From: Fen-1231 sp035286465
Lineage (GTDB): Bacteria > Gemmatimonadota > Gemmatimonadetes > Gemmatimonadales > Gemmatimonadaceae
Direction: 5' to 3'
Length of the DNA stretch: 64,000 nucleotides
Assembly (NCBI GenBank): GCA_035286465.1
Contig: DATEDF010000124.1
Span: forward strand, 10,993-74,992
The notes beneath the pieces are model-generated. The model worked only from the letters and a program-made list of their open reading frames with translations. It was not told the DNA's origin and ran no database searches. The position numbers and the translations under genes were made by a program. Of this stretch, positions 41,319 through 51,059 are shown in pieces (position 1 is the first letter of the stretch; each line of letters begins with the position of its first letter).

Positions 41319-43289
41319 TCAGGGCGTGGCCGGCACCGGCGCCGCGCGGAGTGACAGCTCCGCCTCCCCCCGGGCCGCGTCGAAGAGCGGCGTCACCGAC
41401 TCCCCCTGGCGCACGCGCTCGACGCCGCGCTCCGACCTGGCGACGGTCTCGATGTCGTACCGCCAGACCTCCAACGCGCCCGGGGCGTCGAGCGCGAGCG
41501 GCCCGGCGAGCGACAGCTCGGGCGCGAACCGCGCGCCGTCGGGCAGCGACGTCGCGTCCCACCAATAGCGCACGCCGAGCGCGCCACCGGCGCCGAATCG
41601 CCACCGCACCGTGAATCCGGGCGTCTCGCAGCAGACGGTGATGGCGTCGCTGTCCACCTCCACCGTCGCCGCGCACCGCGCGCGCGACCAGGAAGCGACC
41701 GGCGCATACGACGCCGCGGCGTAGGCCTCTTCGGACAGGTCCGCGCTGATGACGCGTGCGACGCCGATCGCGCGGTCGTCGAGGTCCGCGGGCGGCGGCG
41801 CCGTGAGCAGGTGCGATCCCTCCAGCTCGTGAATGCTCGGCGTGCCGTCGTGCCCGGCCGGAGACGTGCGCGGGTGCAGCGAGGGAAGGTGGTACGCCTC
41901 GCGCCGGCGCGTGAGCACGTCGGCGTGGTTCACGCCGCGCGCGAAGTGCGTGAACTCCACGAGCGCGCCGCCGTGCGCCGGGGCGACCACCGCCGACCAG
42001 TCGGCGCAATGCACCCAGATCTCCTCGGCGCCGTCGGCGTCGAGGTCGAGCGTTTCGGCGGCGAGCGGCTCCCCCAAGCGGAGCACTCGCTCGGCGATGG
42101 CGAGCTGCCGCCAGACGGCGGCGCGCAGGTGCGGCAGGTAGAGCCCCCCGAACACGCCGTGCCAGAGCGCATCGTTGCACTGGGCGCGGCCGATCGCGCG
42201 GCGCGCCTCCGCCGGGTCGCCGCGCCGCCGGCAGAGCGCGCTCAGTGCGCACGTCTTCTTGTGCATCCGGTTCGCTTCGGCGTACCGCGCGAGGAAGTTC
42301 CGCCAGTGCGAGCCGCGCACGAGCGCGCCGTCGGAGCTGCCCATCCGCTCCGTTCCGAGCTGGTGCTCGAGCGCGTTGAGCCGGTGAGCCGCGTCCGGCG
42401 GGAGCGCCCACCCCTCCATCTCCCGGTACGAAGCGGTCGGCAGGTACGCGATCCCGCCGCACGGCACCGCGTCCACCGCCTCCCGCCCCGTGCAGAGGCG
42501 CAGGACGCCCTCGTCGCGCAACGCGTCGAGCACGTCGCAGAACGCGTCGAACCAGCCGCGGCGGTAGACCCAGTCGCCGGTTCCGGGCCAGCCACCGAAC
42601 TTCTCCCCGTCGTCGGCGAACACGGCGAGCGGCCGGCCGGCCGCGTGCAGCGCGTGCACGTACTCCGCCATCTCTCGCGCCGGGCGGAAGGGGATCAGGT
42701 AGCGCAGGCGTTCGTCAATGGCGAGCACCGTCACCGCCATCCCGTCGCTCTCGGTGCGCCAGGGCACGTGCAACTGGTCGCGGTGGAACCCGCAGACGAG
42801 GAAGTGGCGGTCGTCCACGAGCACGTAGCGTATGCCCGCCGACGCCAGGTCGAACGGCAGCTCCGGCTCCCACACGCGCTCGCTGAGCCAGAGCCCGTCG
42901 CCGGCGACGCCGAACCGCGCGTGCAGCGCCTCGCGCAGCCACGCGATCTGCTCCACGCGGTCCGCGCGCGGGAGCGCGGCGAGGATCGGCTCGTACATCC
43001 CCGAGAGCAGGAACTCGATCGCCCCGTCGGCGGCGAGCCGCCCGACCTGGTCGAGCAGCGCCGCATCGTGCGCTTCGAGCCATTCGAGCAACGGGCCGGA
43101 GATGTGCAGCAGCGCCGGCCGGAGGTGGCGGCGCGCGAGCTGATCGAGCAGCGGGCGATAAACGTCGCGGGCGTGCTCGGCGAAGACGTGATCGAAGTTG
43201 CCCACCGGCTGGTGGAGGTGCACGCCGAAGACGAGGCGCACGGGCGGCCGCGCGGGGGGGAGCGCCGACGCCTGCGTGGCGGGGTTCAC
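41319..43289 (-). CDS. GH57 4-alpha-glucanotransferase
   Basis: 656 residues from GTG 43289 in a GTGA overlap. GH57 barrel with GVHLHQPVG, nucleophile E137 in WLSERVWEPEL and acid/base Asp D226/D227 in FADDGEKFGGW, as in the Thermococcus litoralis enzyme. C-terminal beta-sandwich domains (about 300-650) fit the same family. It transfers maltodextrin segments between glucan chains. Last gene of the alpha-glucan operon. Confidence 0.9.
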   Translation of the reverse strand: MNPATQASALPPARPPVRLVFGVHLHQPVGNFDHVFAEHARDVYRPLLDQLARRHLRPALLHISGPLLEWLEAHDAALLDQVGRLAADGAIEFLLSGMYEPILAALPRADRVEQIAWLREALHARFGVAGDGLWLSERVWEPELPFDLASAGIRYVLVDDRHFLVCGFHRDQLHVPWRTESDGMAVTVLAIDERLRYLIPFRPAREMAEYVHALHAAGRPLAVFADDGEKFGGWPGTGDWVYRRGWFDAFCDVLDALRDEGVLRLCTGREAVDAVPCGGIAYLPTASYREMEGWALPPDAAHRLNALEHQLGTERMGSSDGALVRGSHWRNFLARYAEANRMHKKTCALSALCRRRGDPAEARRAIGRAQCNDALWHGVFGGLYLPHLRAAVWRQLAIAERVLRLGEPLAAETLDLDADGAEEIWVHCADWSAVVAPAHGGALVEFTHFARGVNHADVLTRRREAYHLPSLHPRTSPAGHDGTPSIHELEGSHLLTAPPPADLDDRAIGVARVISADLSEEAYAAASYAPVASWSRARCAATVEVDSDAITVCCETPGFTVRWRFGAGGALGVRYWWDATSLPDGARFAPELSLAGPLALDAPGALEVWRYDIETVARSERGVERVRQGESVTPLFDAARGEAELSLRAAPVPATP

Positions 43290-44728
43290 GCGGCCGTTCC
43301 AGCGCGTGAGCGGTGCGCGCGCGAGCGATAGACCTGCGCGCCGTCCCCGGCCCCGGCGTCGTTCGCGGGCGCGACCGCGAGCCGATCGAGCAGGCCGCGC
43401 TCGAGCGCGTCGTCGCCGAGGAGCTCGAGCGCGTACGCGGCCAGGCGCAGCATCAGCACCGTCTCGTGGCCGGCGACGTCGTCGAAGAACCAGGCGCACG
43501 AGCCGAACATGCCGAGGCGCGCGCTCACGCCGTCCAGGAGCCGCGTCGCGCGCTCGGCGTCGGTCCCGTCGCGCACGCGCGCCGCCGCGAACGCGTGGCG
43601 CGCGGCGCGCGGGAGCGCGGCCACGGCGCCGAACGCATCGCGCACGCGCCAGGGGTCCGGGAAGAAAGTGGCGCCCTCCGACTCGAAGCGGTGGTCCAGC
43701 TCGCGCGCGAGCCAGTTGAGCGCCGCGCGCAGCGGGCGCCGCCACGCCTGCGACGTGCCCGGCGTCGCGCGGCACCCACAGTCCGCGCGCCAGCGCTCGA
43801 CGCCGTGCGGGCAGCTCCACGACGACCCCTCCACGATCCGTGCGTCCACGAGCGCCGGCGCGCGCGCGAGCACGGCCGCGAAGTTCTCGATGCGTACCGC
43901 GGGCCGCGCGAGGAGGAGCGCGACGGCCCGGGCGAGCGCCATCTCGGCGAACTTGCGGTGGTGCCCGAAGGTCTCGCCGTCCATCGCGAGCGTCGTGAGC
44001 GTGAACGCGTCACGCGAGGCGGTCTCGTCGAGGATCGGCGGCGCGAGGTGGCGCGCGAGTTCCGCGCCGTCTTCCACGAGCCGGCCGAACGCCACGCCCG
44101 GCGAGAGCGTGCCGTCGTACGCGAAGATCGCCAGCTCGCGGCCACCGCCGGCGACGAAGCGCAGCGGCGCGCCCCCCGACGGCGGAGGCTCCACCTGATG
44201 CGGCGCGAGCACCGTGAAGCGCACCCCCTCCTCCGCCAGCACCACCAGCGTCTCCTCGTCCACGGCGGTCTCGGGAAGCCAGAGCCCTTCGGCGCCGCGG
44301 CCGAAACGCCGGCGGAAATCGGCGAGCCCCCACCGCACCTCCGTCACCTTGTCCCGCCGCGACGCGAGCGGAAGGATCACGTGGTGGTACGGCATCGCGA
44401 TGGCGTTGCCGTGCCCGCGCAGGCGCCGCACGCTCGCCCGGTCGCCGTCGAGGATGGCGCGATACACCTCCGGCGCGTTCGGCTCGAGCCAGCGGAGCAG
44501 GGTGGTCGCCGCGTCGAAGCTCGCCCACTCGAAGAGATTGACGTGTCCCTGCACGCGACCGGCCGCGTCGCGCAGGCGGGCCGTCGCGAAGGGGCGGTAA
44601 CACTCGTGCGTGACGCGCTCGTTCCAGTCGTGGAACGGCGCGGCGGTCGGCTCCTCCTCCACCTCGTCCCGCCAGGGATTCTCGCGAGGCGGCTGGTAGA
44701 AATGGGCGTGGACGACGACCGAGTGCAC
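43286..44728 (-). CDS. GH57-like DUF3536 protein
   Basis: 480 residues with GH57 features: VVVHAHFYQPPREN, candidate nucleophile Glu in LWLPETAVDEE and Asp in LAMDGETFGHH. The C-terminal region (HDR...SEGATFFPDP and SCAWFFDDVAGHETV) is DUF3536. Members are annotated as GH57 hydrolases of unknown product. It starts 7 bases after the branching enzyme stop and overlaps the glucanotransferase start. Confidence 0.82.
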   Translation of the reverse strand: MHSVVVHAHFYQPPRENPWRDEVEEEPTAAPFHDWNERVTHECYRPFATARLRDAAGRVQGHVNLFEWASFDAATTLLRWLEPNAPEVYRAILDGDRASVRRLRGHGNAIAMPYHHVILPLASRRDKVTEVRWGLADFRRRFGRGAEGLWLPETAVDEETLVVLAEEGVRFTVLAPHQVEPPPSGGAPLRFVAGGGRELAIFAYDGTLSPGVAFGRLVEDGAELARHLAPPILDETASRDAFTLTTLAMDGETFGHHRKFAEMALARAVALLLARPAVRIENFAAVLARAPALVDARIVEGSSWSCPHGVERWRADCGCRATPGTSQAWRRPLRAALNWLARELDHRFESEGATFFPDPWRVRDAFGAVAALPRAARHAFAAARVRDGTDAERATRLLDGVSARLGMFGSCAWFFDDVAGHETVLMLRLAAYALELLGDDALERGLLDRLAVAPANDAGAGDGAQVYRSRAHRSRAGTAA

Positions 44729-44735
44729 CGCCGGC

Positions 44736-46385
44736 TCACACCGTCGCCGGCGCGGGCATCAGCGCGCGCGCGACCGCGTCGAGCACGTCGGGAAAGAGCG
44801 CATCCCGTGCCCAGAGCGCCTCCGCCTCCCGCGCCGCGCCGGCCACGTCCCCCCCGGTCTCGAGACCAGTCACGAGCGATTCCGTCGCCTCGACGTGCAG
44901 GCGGAACCTCCGTTCCCCGTAATCGGTCACTTCGCCGGTCGAAATGATGAACTGCCAGTCCGACGCTTGCGCGAGCATCAGCTCCCGCGCCGCCTGCGCG
45001 AGGACAGGCCGGACCGGCGGCAGCGCAAGCGCCGCCGGCGCGACGCGCCAGAAGCGCTCCTCGACCTCCCAGAGTCGCGTCCACGTCCACGCCGTCCGTG
45101 GATTGAGCCACATGCTGAAGTCGCCGTCCCTCCCCCACGACCCGGACGGCAGATCCAGTGGCGCGACCAGCGTCGAGGCCTGGACGTGCGCCGAGGCCGT
45201 CAACGGGCGCACGCCGGGATGCCGCCGGAGCGCCCGGAACGTGTCGGCGAGGAAGTCCGGGCCCTCGAGCCACCAGTGGCCGAACAGCTCGGCGTCGAAC
45301 GGCGCCACGATGAGGCGCTCGGCGCGCGACGCGCGGCCATGCGCGACGCCGTCGAGGAGAGCCGCGAAATGCCCGGCGTGCTCGCGCGCGAGCGCGCGCG
45401 CGCGGCCCGGATCGTATTGCCGCTTGTCGCCCAGCGGAACGCCCGCGCCCGTGACTTCCCAGAGCCGGAGGCCGCCCGGGTACCGGATCTTGTGGAACTC
45501 GAGATACGCGGACGCACCGGGATAGCCTTCATCGCGGCTCCACACCCGGTGCGTCGAGGCCGGGTCGCGCACCAGGGCGCGCACGGCGTTCGGCCCCGAC
45601 CCGATCGCGTATTCCCGGTACGGCGACCGGACCGCGCCGCCCCTGCCCGCGGCCGCGCCCGCGCCCGCGCGGTACGCCTCGAGCGGCCGCCCCGCGTTCG
45701 CCAAGTGCGAGTCAACGATCACGAACCGGTATCCCGCGTCCTCGAGATGGCGCTCGAGTCCCGGCCGATCGGCCGCGCGCGGACCGTGCGGCCACGGCGC
45801 CCACGGCCCGGCCGGACGGTACGCGCACTCGGGGAGCCAGCAGCCCGCGCTCGCGCGGCCGAAGAGCCGCTCGTGCTCCGCGCGCCCGGCGAGGAGCTGG
45901 AGGCGCACGCTCTCGTCGCGACGGAGGAGCGGCAGGAACGCGTGCGTGGCCGCGGAGCTCATCAGTTCGATGCGCTCGTCGCGCTCGAGCATCCGCAGCG
46001 CGCCGATGAGATCGCCGTCGAGCGCCTCGAACACGCCGGCGACGTGCCGATACCGGTCCCGCCAGAACCGAACCACCGGGATGAGCCCTTCCTCGCGGCC
46101 GGCCGAGAGCTCCCGCTCCGCGTCGTCGCACGCGGCGAGGCGCTGGGCGAGAAACGCGCGCAGCTCCGCCGCGAACGAGGGCGCGGCGAGCTGTGCGGCG
46201 AGCACCGGCGTCACGCTCACCGTCACCGCCGCGCTCGTCTGCTCGTCGCGCAGCGTCACCAGCGTGTCGAGGAGCGGAAGGTACGAGTCGAGCGTGGCTT
46301 CCATCAGCCAGTCGCTGCCGTGGGGCCAGCGACCGTGCCCCAGCACCCAGGGCAGATGCGTGTGCAGGACGAGGACGAAGTCCAT
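44736..46385 (-). CDS. GH57 1,4-alpha-glucan branching enzyme
   Basis: 549 residues from ATG 46385. GH57 branching enzymes have Glu and Asp at positions near 183 and 354 in Thermococcus kodakarensis; here they are E186 in GCWLPECAYRP and D364 in PFDAELFGHWW. The N-terminus, VLHTHLPWVLGHGRWPHG, is characteristic. It forms alpha-1,6 branches in glycogen. It replaces GH13 GlgB, which is not in the window. 17 bases after glgA. Confidence 0.92.
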   Translation of the reverse strand: MDFVLVLHTHLPWVLGHGRWPHGSDWLMEATLDSYLPLLDTLVTLRDEQTSAAVTVSVTPVLAAQLAAPSFAAELRAFLAQRLAACDDAERELSAGREEGLIPVVRFWRDRYRHVAGVFEALDGDLIGALRMLERDERIELMSSAATHAFLPLLRRDESVRLQLLAGRAEHERLFGRASAGCWLPECAYRPAGPWAPWPHGPRAADRPGLERHLEDAGYRFVIVDSHLANAGRPLEAYRAGAGAAAGRGGAVRSPYREYAIGSGPNAVRALVRDPASTHRVWSRDEGYPGASAYLEFHKIRYPGGLRLWEVTGAGVPLGDKRQYDPGRARALAREHAGHFAALLDGVAHGRASRAERLIVAPFDAELFGHWWLEGPDFLADTFRALRRHPGVRPLTASAHVQASTLVAPLDLPSGSWGRDGDFSMWLNPRTAWTWTRLWEVEERFWRVAPAALALPPVRPVLAQAARELMLAQASDWQFIISTGEVTDYGERRFRLHVEATESLVTGLETGGDVAGAAREAEALWARDALFPDVLDAVARALMPAPATV

Positions 46386-46402
46386 CGTCGGGATTGCGGC
46401 CG

Positions 46403-47938
46403 TCAAGCCGGCGCCGCCACCCGGGATGCCGCCGCGCGGTAGGCCTCGCCGTAGGCCTTCAACGCGTGCTCCCAGCCGAAGTCCCGCGCCATTGCGCGCC
46501 GCATCGTCGCCACCCACGCGCGGCGATTGGCGAACCGGGCGACGGCGCGGTCAATGGCCCGGTCGAGCGCCGACGCGTCGAACTCGTCGAACAGGAAACC
46601 CGTCGCGTTGTCCACCACCGTGTCGCCGATGCCGCCAACTCTCCGCCCGACCACCGGCGCGCCGTAGCGCTGGGCGTGCATCTGCGTCAGGCCGCACGGT
46701 TCGTACTGCGAGGGCATCAGCACGATGTCCGCGCCGGCCATCAAGCGGTGCTCGAGCAGGTCCGTGAAGCCGTACTCGACGGCCACCCGCCCCGGATTCT
46801 CCCGCGCGAGCGCCGAGAGCGCCGCCCGGTAGTCCGCATCGCCCATCCCCAGGAACACGAACTGCGCGTCCAGCGACCGCAGGCGCTCGCTGCGGAGCAC
46901 GATGTCGAAGCCCTTCTGCCGGACCAGTCTGGCGCTCATCCCGATGAGCGGCACGTCCGCGCGGCGCGCGAATCCGAAACTGCTCTGCAGCGCGTCCTTG
47001 CACGCCGCCTTGCCCGACAGGTCGCGTCGCGAATAGTTCGCCGCGATGAGCGGATCGCTGGCCGTGTCCCACACGCCCTGGTCAATGCCGTTGCAGATGC
47101 CGACGAGCCGCGCGCCGAGCTGCCGGAACGTGTCGTGCAAGCCGAAGCCGCCCTCCGGCGTGCACAGCTCCCGCGCGTGCGTCGGGCTCACGGTCACCGC
47201 CACATCGCAGAACGAGAGACCGCCCTTGAGCACGTTGACCCGGTCGTACCACTCGAGGTGGTCGAGGCTCCACAGCTCGTGCGGGAGCCCGAGCGCCGTC
47301 AGGGCCGAGTGCGCGAAGTGGCCCTGGTAGCCGGCGTTGTGCACGGAGAGCACGGTCGGCGTCGGCCCGAAGCGCGAGGCGACGCCCTCGTCAGCGCGGA
47401 GGTAGACGGGCACGAGGGCGGCGTGCCAATCGTGCCCGTGCAGCAGCACCGGACCGCTCACAAGCTGGCTCACGCCGGCCAGCGCCGCGCGGGAGAGCAG
47501 CGCGAACCGCAGGTGATTGTCGGGGTAATCCGCTCCCTGCTCGCCGTACAGGCCGGCGCGCTCGAAGTAACGGGGCGCGTCCACGAAGATGACGTGCGGA
47601 CTCTCGGCGCGACCGGCCTCGCGGAAAAAGCGCACCTTCTCCACGCACTCGCCCACGGCGACGCGCTGCGGCGGCGCGACCGGCTCCAGGTCGGGCGCGA
47701 CCTCACGCACCGACGGATAGAGCGGCAGGAAGACGACGACCTTCGCCCCGACGCGCGCCTGGAAGGTGGCGAGCCCCGCGACGGCTTCCGCGAGGCCGCC
47801 GGTGCGCGCGAACGTACCGTATTCGGCGGTTATGTGCACGATCGTGCGTCGCGCGGGGAGCCTAACGCTGCGTCCGCGCCGCGTCCGGCCGCGCTTCGGC
47901 CTCTTGGTTCGCCCGCGTGGGCGTGCCGTGGTTGCCAC
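46403..47938 (-). CDS. glgA: Glycogen synthase GlgA (GT5)
   Basis: 511 residues from GTG 47938. GT5 features: HITAEYGTFARTGGLAEAV, with RTGGL for the usual KxGGL, HGHDWHAALVP, LSVHNAGYQG, ICNGID and the C-terminal MPSQYEPCGLTQMHAQRYG. It adds glucose from ADP- or UDP-glucose to glycogen. The first 28 residues are Arg/Lys-rich and atypical, so the real start may be later, but no ATG is near. No glgC is in the window. Confidence 0.9.
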   Translation of the reverse strand: MATTARPRGRTKRPKRGRTRRGRSVRLPARRTIVHITAEYGTFARTGGLAEAVAGLATFQARVGAKVVVFLPLYPSVREVAPDLEPVAPPQRVAVGECVEKVRFFREAGRAESPHVIFVDAPRYFERAGLYGEQGADYPDNHLRFALLSRAALAGVSQLVSGPVLLHGHDWHAALVPVYLRADEGVASRFGPTPTVLSVHNAGYQGHFAHSALTALGLPHELWSLDHLEWYDRVNVLKGGLSFCDVAVTVSPTHARELCTPEGGFGLHDTFRQLGARLVGICNGIDQGVWDTASDPLIAANYSRRDLSGKAACKDALQSSFGFARRADVPLIGMSARLVRQKGFDIVLRSERLRSLDAQFVFLGMGDADYRAALSALARENPGRVAVEYGFTDLLEHRLMAGADIVLMPSQYEPCGLTQMHAQRYGAPVVGRRVGGIGDTVVDNATGFLFDEFDASALDRAIDRAVARFANRRAWVATMRRAMARDFGWEHALKAYGEAYRAAASRVAAPA

Positions 47939-47997
47939 TGTCTCGGCGCTCCGAGTCGTCGAGGGAGAATGGCCAAGGTGCCCCCGCCGAGGGACAC

Positions 47998-48010
47998 TGT
48001 CTGTCAGACA
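47998..48010. promoter_or_regulatory. TGTCTG-T-CAGACA palindrome between glgP and glgA
   Basis: A perfect 6-bp inverted repeat with a one-base centre in the 172-base gap between glgP and glgA. An operator for glgA or part of a folded processing site is possible. Confidence 0.35.
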
Positions 48011-48040
48011 CCCCCCGAGGGGGCGTAGGGGAAGTTGCTC

Positions 48041-48070
48041 CCGGGGGCGCCCGGGGGCGCCCGGGGGCGC
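48041..48070. repeat. Three tandem ccgggggcgc decamers
   Basis: Three perfect 10-bp copies with a degenerate fourth, 41 bases downstream of the glgP stop. The preceding CCCCC/GGGGG pair at 48011-48023 can also form a hairpin. Confidence 0.7.
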
Positions 48071-48110
48071 CCGGAGGGCCGTCTCGCCCTCGGTTGGCCG
48101 CGCGAAACGC

Positions 48111-50267
48111 TCAGGCCGTGGGCGGGGTGTCCGCCATCGCGTCGCCGACGATGGACGGCACGTAGTAGTCCCGCACGTAGTCCATCAGCATCCGTCGCGC
48201 CGTGAATCGGGCGCCCGACGCGCGCAGCGCGTGCTTCATCACGGAGAGCCAGCGGCGCGGAAGCCCCGTGGCGTCGAGGTCGTAGAACGTCGGGACGACC
48301 TCGTTCTCGAGGAGATCGTAGAACTGCCCCGCCGCCGTCGCGTCGGCTTCGGCGCTCGTCTCGCCCGATTCGGCGGACGTGATCGCCCAGCCGTTGTGCC
48401 CGTCGAATCCCTCCTCCCACCAGCCATCGAGCGTGCTGAGCTGCGGCACGCCGTTCAGCCCGGCCTTCATCCCGCTCGTCCCGGACGCCTCCATCGGCAC
48501 GCGCGGCAGGTTGAGCCAGAGATCCACCCCCTGCACGAGGACGTGGGCCATGTGCAGGTCGTAGTCCACGACGAACGCGATGCGGCCTTCGAAGCGGGGA
48601 TCGCGCGTCGTCTGGTAGACCTCCTGCAGCACCTGCTTCCCGGGCGTGTCCGCGGGATGCGCCTTCCCCGCGAAGACGATCTGCACGGGCCGCGCCGGAT
48701 TCGTCAGGATGCGCAGCAGGCGCTCCACATCGTGGAAGATCAGATTCGCCCGCTTGTAGGTCGCGAAGCGGCGCGCGAAGCCGATCGTCAGCGCGTCGGG
48801 AGCGAGGAGGACGCCCGAGCCCACGAGCTGCGCCGCCTCGCGCGAGCGCTGCGCGAACGCGTGACGCGCCTCCTCGCGCACGAGCGAGAGCAGCGTGCGC
48901 TTGAGCCGCATATGCGCGCGCCAGAGCTGCTCGTCGTCCAGTTCGAGCACGCGCTCCCAGAGCTCCGGATCGTCCACGCGCGTCCCCCACCCCTCGCCCA
49001 GGTGGCGGTCGAGCAGGTCCATCACGGTGTAGGCCATCCAGGTCGCGAGGTGGACCCCGTTGGTGACGTGGCCGACGGGGATCTCACTCACGCGCAGCGC
49101 CGGCCAGAGCGACGCCCAGAGGTGGCGGGTGACCGCTTCGTGCGGCCGGGACACGCCGTTGACGCGACGGCAGAGGCGGATGGCCGCCACCGGCATGTGG
49201 AAGAGCGCATGGTCCACGGCGGGATGACGGCCGAGCGCCACGAACCGCTCACGGCTGATCGCCATCTCGTCCCAGATCGGCCCCGCGCATTGGGCGACCT
49301 GCTCCGTCGGGAACATGTCGTGACCGGCCGGCACCGGTGTGTGCGTCGTGAAGCTGCTCGTCGCGCGCACCCGTTGCACCGCCTCATCGTACGGCACGCC
49401 GCCAGCCACGAGTTCACGCACGCGCTCGATGAGCATGAACGCGGCGTGCCCCTCGTTGGCGTGCCACGCCGCGGGCTCGATCCCGAGCGCGCGCAGCACG
49501 CGCACGCCTCCGACGCCGAGCAGCCACTCCTGCCGCAGGCGCAGCTCGGGACCGCCCGCGTACAGCTTGCTGAGCAGGCCGCGGTCCTCGTGGTGATTCT
49601 CCTCCAGCTCCGTGTCGAGCAGATAGACCGGCACGCGCCCCACCGCGAGCCGCCACGCCCGGACGCGCACGTCACGCCCCGCGGTGCGGACCACCGTGAG
49701 GTACGGCTCCCCGCGCGGGCCGCTGATCGGCTCGAGCGGCGTCTGGCGCGGGTCGAGGTGATCGTCCACGTCCTCCTGCCAGCCGTCCAGGCGGATGCGC
49801 TGGTCGAAGTAGCCGCCCCGATAGAGAATGCCCACGCCGACGAGGGGCACGCCGAGGTCGGACGCCGTCTTGCAGTGGTCGCCGGCGAGCACGCCGAGAC
49901 CGCCCGAGTAGATCGGCACGCTGTAGTAGACCCCGAACTCGGCGCAGAAGTAGGCCACCGTCCGGCCGCGGAGCGCGGGGTACGTCGTCGCGAACCAGGT
50001 GAGATCCGCCGATTTCTCGGACGCCAGCCAGCGCATCACCGCGTCGTACCGGGCCAGGAAGTACCGATCGGTCGCGCATTGCGCCAGCCGCTCCGCCCCG
50101 ACCTCGCCCAGCATCCGGAGGGGATCGTACCGGTTGCGGATCCACAGGTGCTCGTCAATCGAACGGAAGAGCGCGCGCGCCTCGCGATTCCAGCTCCACG
50201 ACAGATTGCAGGCGAGGTCGGCGAGGCCGGCGAGGCGCGGCGGGAGAAGCGGGAAGCTCGGTGGCAT
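48111..50267 (-). CDS. glgP: Alpha-glucan phosphorylase (GT35)
   Basis: 718 residues from ATG 50267. An N-terminal DUF3417 domain (LADLACNLSWSWNREARALF) and EFGVYYSVPIYSGGLGVLAGDH precede the catalytic core. The PLP lysine is in MEASGTSGMKAGLNG and the phosphate loop in FARRFATYKRANL. It degrades glucan to glucose-1-phosphate. This is the shorter bacterial/archaeal type with DUF3417, not the E. coli type. First gene of the operon. The 219 bases upstream (50268-50486) face the CBS gene and hold no further gene. Confidence 0.92.
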   Translation of the reverse strand: MPPSFPLLPPRLAGLADLACNLSWSWNREARALFRSIDEHLWIRNRYDPLRMLGEVGAERLAQCATDRYFLARYDAVMRWLASEKSADLTWFATTYPALRGRTVAYFCAEFGVYYSVPIYSGGLGVLAGDHCKTASDLGVPLVGVGILYRGGYFDQRIRLDGWQEDVDDHLDPRQTPLEPISGPRGEPYLTVVRTAGRDVRVRAWRLAVGRVPVYLLDTELEENHHEDRGLLSKLYAGGPELRLRQEWLLGVGGVRVLRALGIEPAAWHANEGHAAFMLIERVRELVAGGVPYDEAVQRVRATSSFTTHTPVPAGHDMFPTEQVAQCAGPIWDEMAISRERFVALGRHPAVDHALFHMPVAAIRLCRRVNGVSRPHEAVTRHLWASLWPALRVSEIPVGHVTNGVHLATWMAYTVMDLLDRHLGEGWGTRVDDPELWERVLELDDEQLWRAHMRLKRTLLSLVREEARHAFAQRSREAAQLVGSGVLLAPDALTIGFARRFATYKRANLIFHDVERLLRILTNPARPVQIVFAGKAHPADTPGKQVLQEVYQTTRDPRFEGRIAFVVDYDLHMAHVLVQGVDLWLNLPRVPMEASGTSGMKAGLNGVPQLSTLDGWWEEGFDGHNGWAITSAESGETSAEADATAAGQFYDLLENEVVPTFYDLDATGLPRRWLSVMKHALRASGARFTARRMLMDYVRDYYVPSIVGDAMADTPPTA

Positions 50268-50486
50268 TGGGGAGGTGTGCTCGCGCGGGGCGCCCGGCGA
50301 TGTAGACGAAGAAGGTAGCGTGCGAGGCGCGACGCGGGAAAGATCGTCGGCTGCGGGCGCGTGCTCGTCGGACGTTCCCCTACGCGCGCCGGGGAAGCGT
50401 CCGCCTTGACGGACGGGCGGCGAGCGCCCATGCTGGCAGATGGGGGAAGGGGTTTCGCGCGAAGCTCCCCGGCGGAGGGACGCTCC

Positions 50487-50933
50487 ATGAAAGCCCGCGA
50501 CATCATGATGACGCATCCGTCCGTGGTGACACCGGACGACACGATGGCGGCCGCGGCGCGGATCATGCGCGATCGCAACCTCGGCGTGCTTCCCGTCATT
50601 GACGATCTTCTCAGTCGTTGCCTCGCGGGCATCCTCACCGACCACGACATCGTCGTGCGGTGCGTCGCCGAGGGGCACGAAGCCGGCTGCCGCGTGCGCG
50701 ATCACATGACGACGGCACGACTGGTGTGGGTGGACGCCGACGCGGACGTGAGCGAGGTGGCGGCGAAGATGGAGGAGGCCGGGCTCCGGCGCATTCCCGT
50801 GCTCGACGAGGGCCATCGTGTCGTGGGCGTCGTGGTGCTCGCGGACCTCCACGTGCGGGTCCGGTTGAGCAACCCGGTCCTGGTCGAGGAGCTCGAGCAG
50901 CACCTCTATCCGCCGGGCGCCGCGACGACCTGA
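50487..50933 (+). CDS. Two-CBS-domain protein
   Basis: 148 residues from ATG 50487, behind GGAGG. Two CBS modules: MKARDIMMTHPSVVTPDD...LAGILTDHDIV and VRDHMTTARLVWVDAD...VVGVVVLADLHV. CBS pairs bind adenine nucleotides and sense energy state. Stand-alone members are often stress or redox regulators; no partner is evident, although the glycogen operon is divergent. Confidence 0.88.
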   Translation: MKARDIMMTHPSVVTPDDTMAAAARIMRDRNLGVLPVIDDLLSRCLAGILTDHDIVVRCVAEGHEAGCRVRDHMTTARLVWVDADADVSEVAAKMEEAGLRRIPVLDEGHRVVGVVVLADLHVRVRLSNPVLVEELEQHLYPPGAATT

Positions 50934-50977
50934 ACCCGGCGCGGCGGCGCAGCGGCGCGGCAGCTCGCCGCCCGCCG

Positions 50978-51006
50978 TTGGCGGCCGGGAGCGCGCGGCG
51001 TATTAT
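50978..51006 (+). promoter_or_regulatory. Sigma70-type promoter of the bTHX gene
   Basis: TTGGCG (50978-50983) and TATTAT (51001-51006) are exactly 17 bases apart. The transcript would start about 45 bases before the bTHX ATG. Confidence 0.65.
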
Positions 51007-51059
51007 CGGTGCACGGACGGACGCCGTCGCGAGGCCCCACTGACACGAGGAGACTGACG

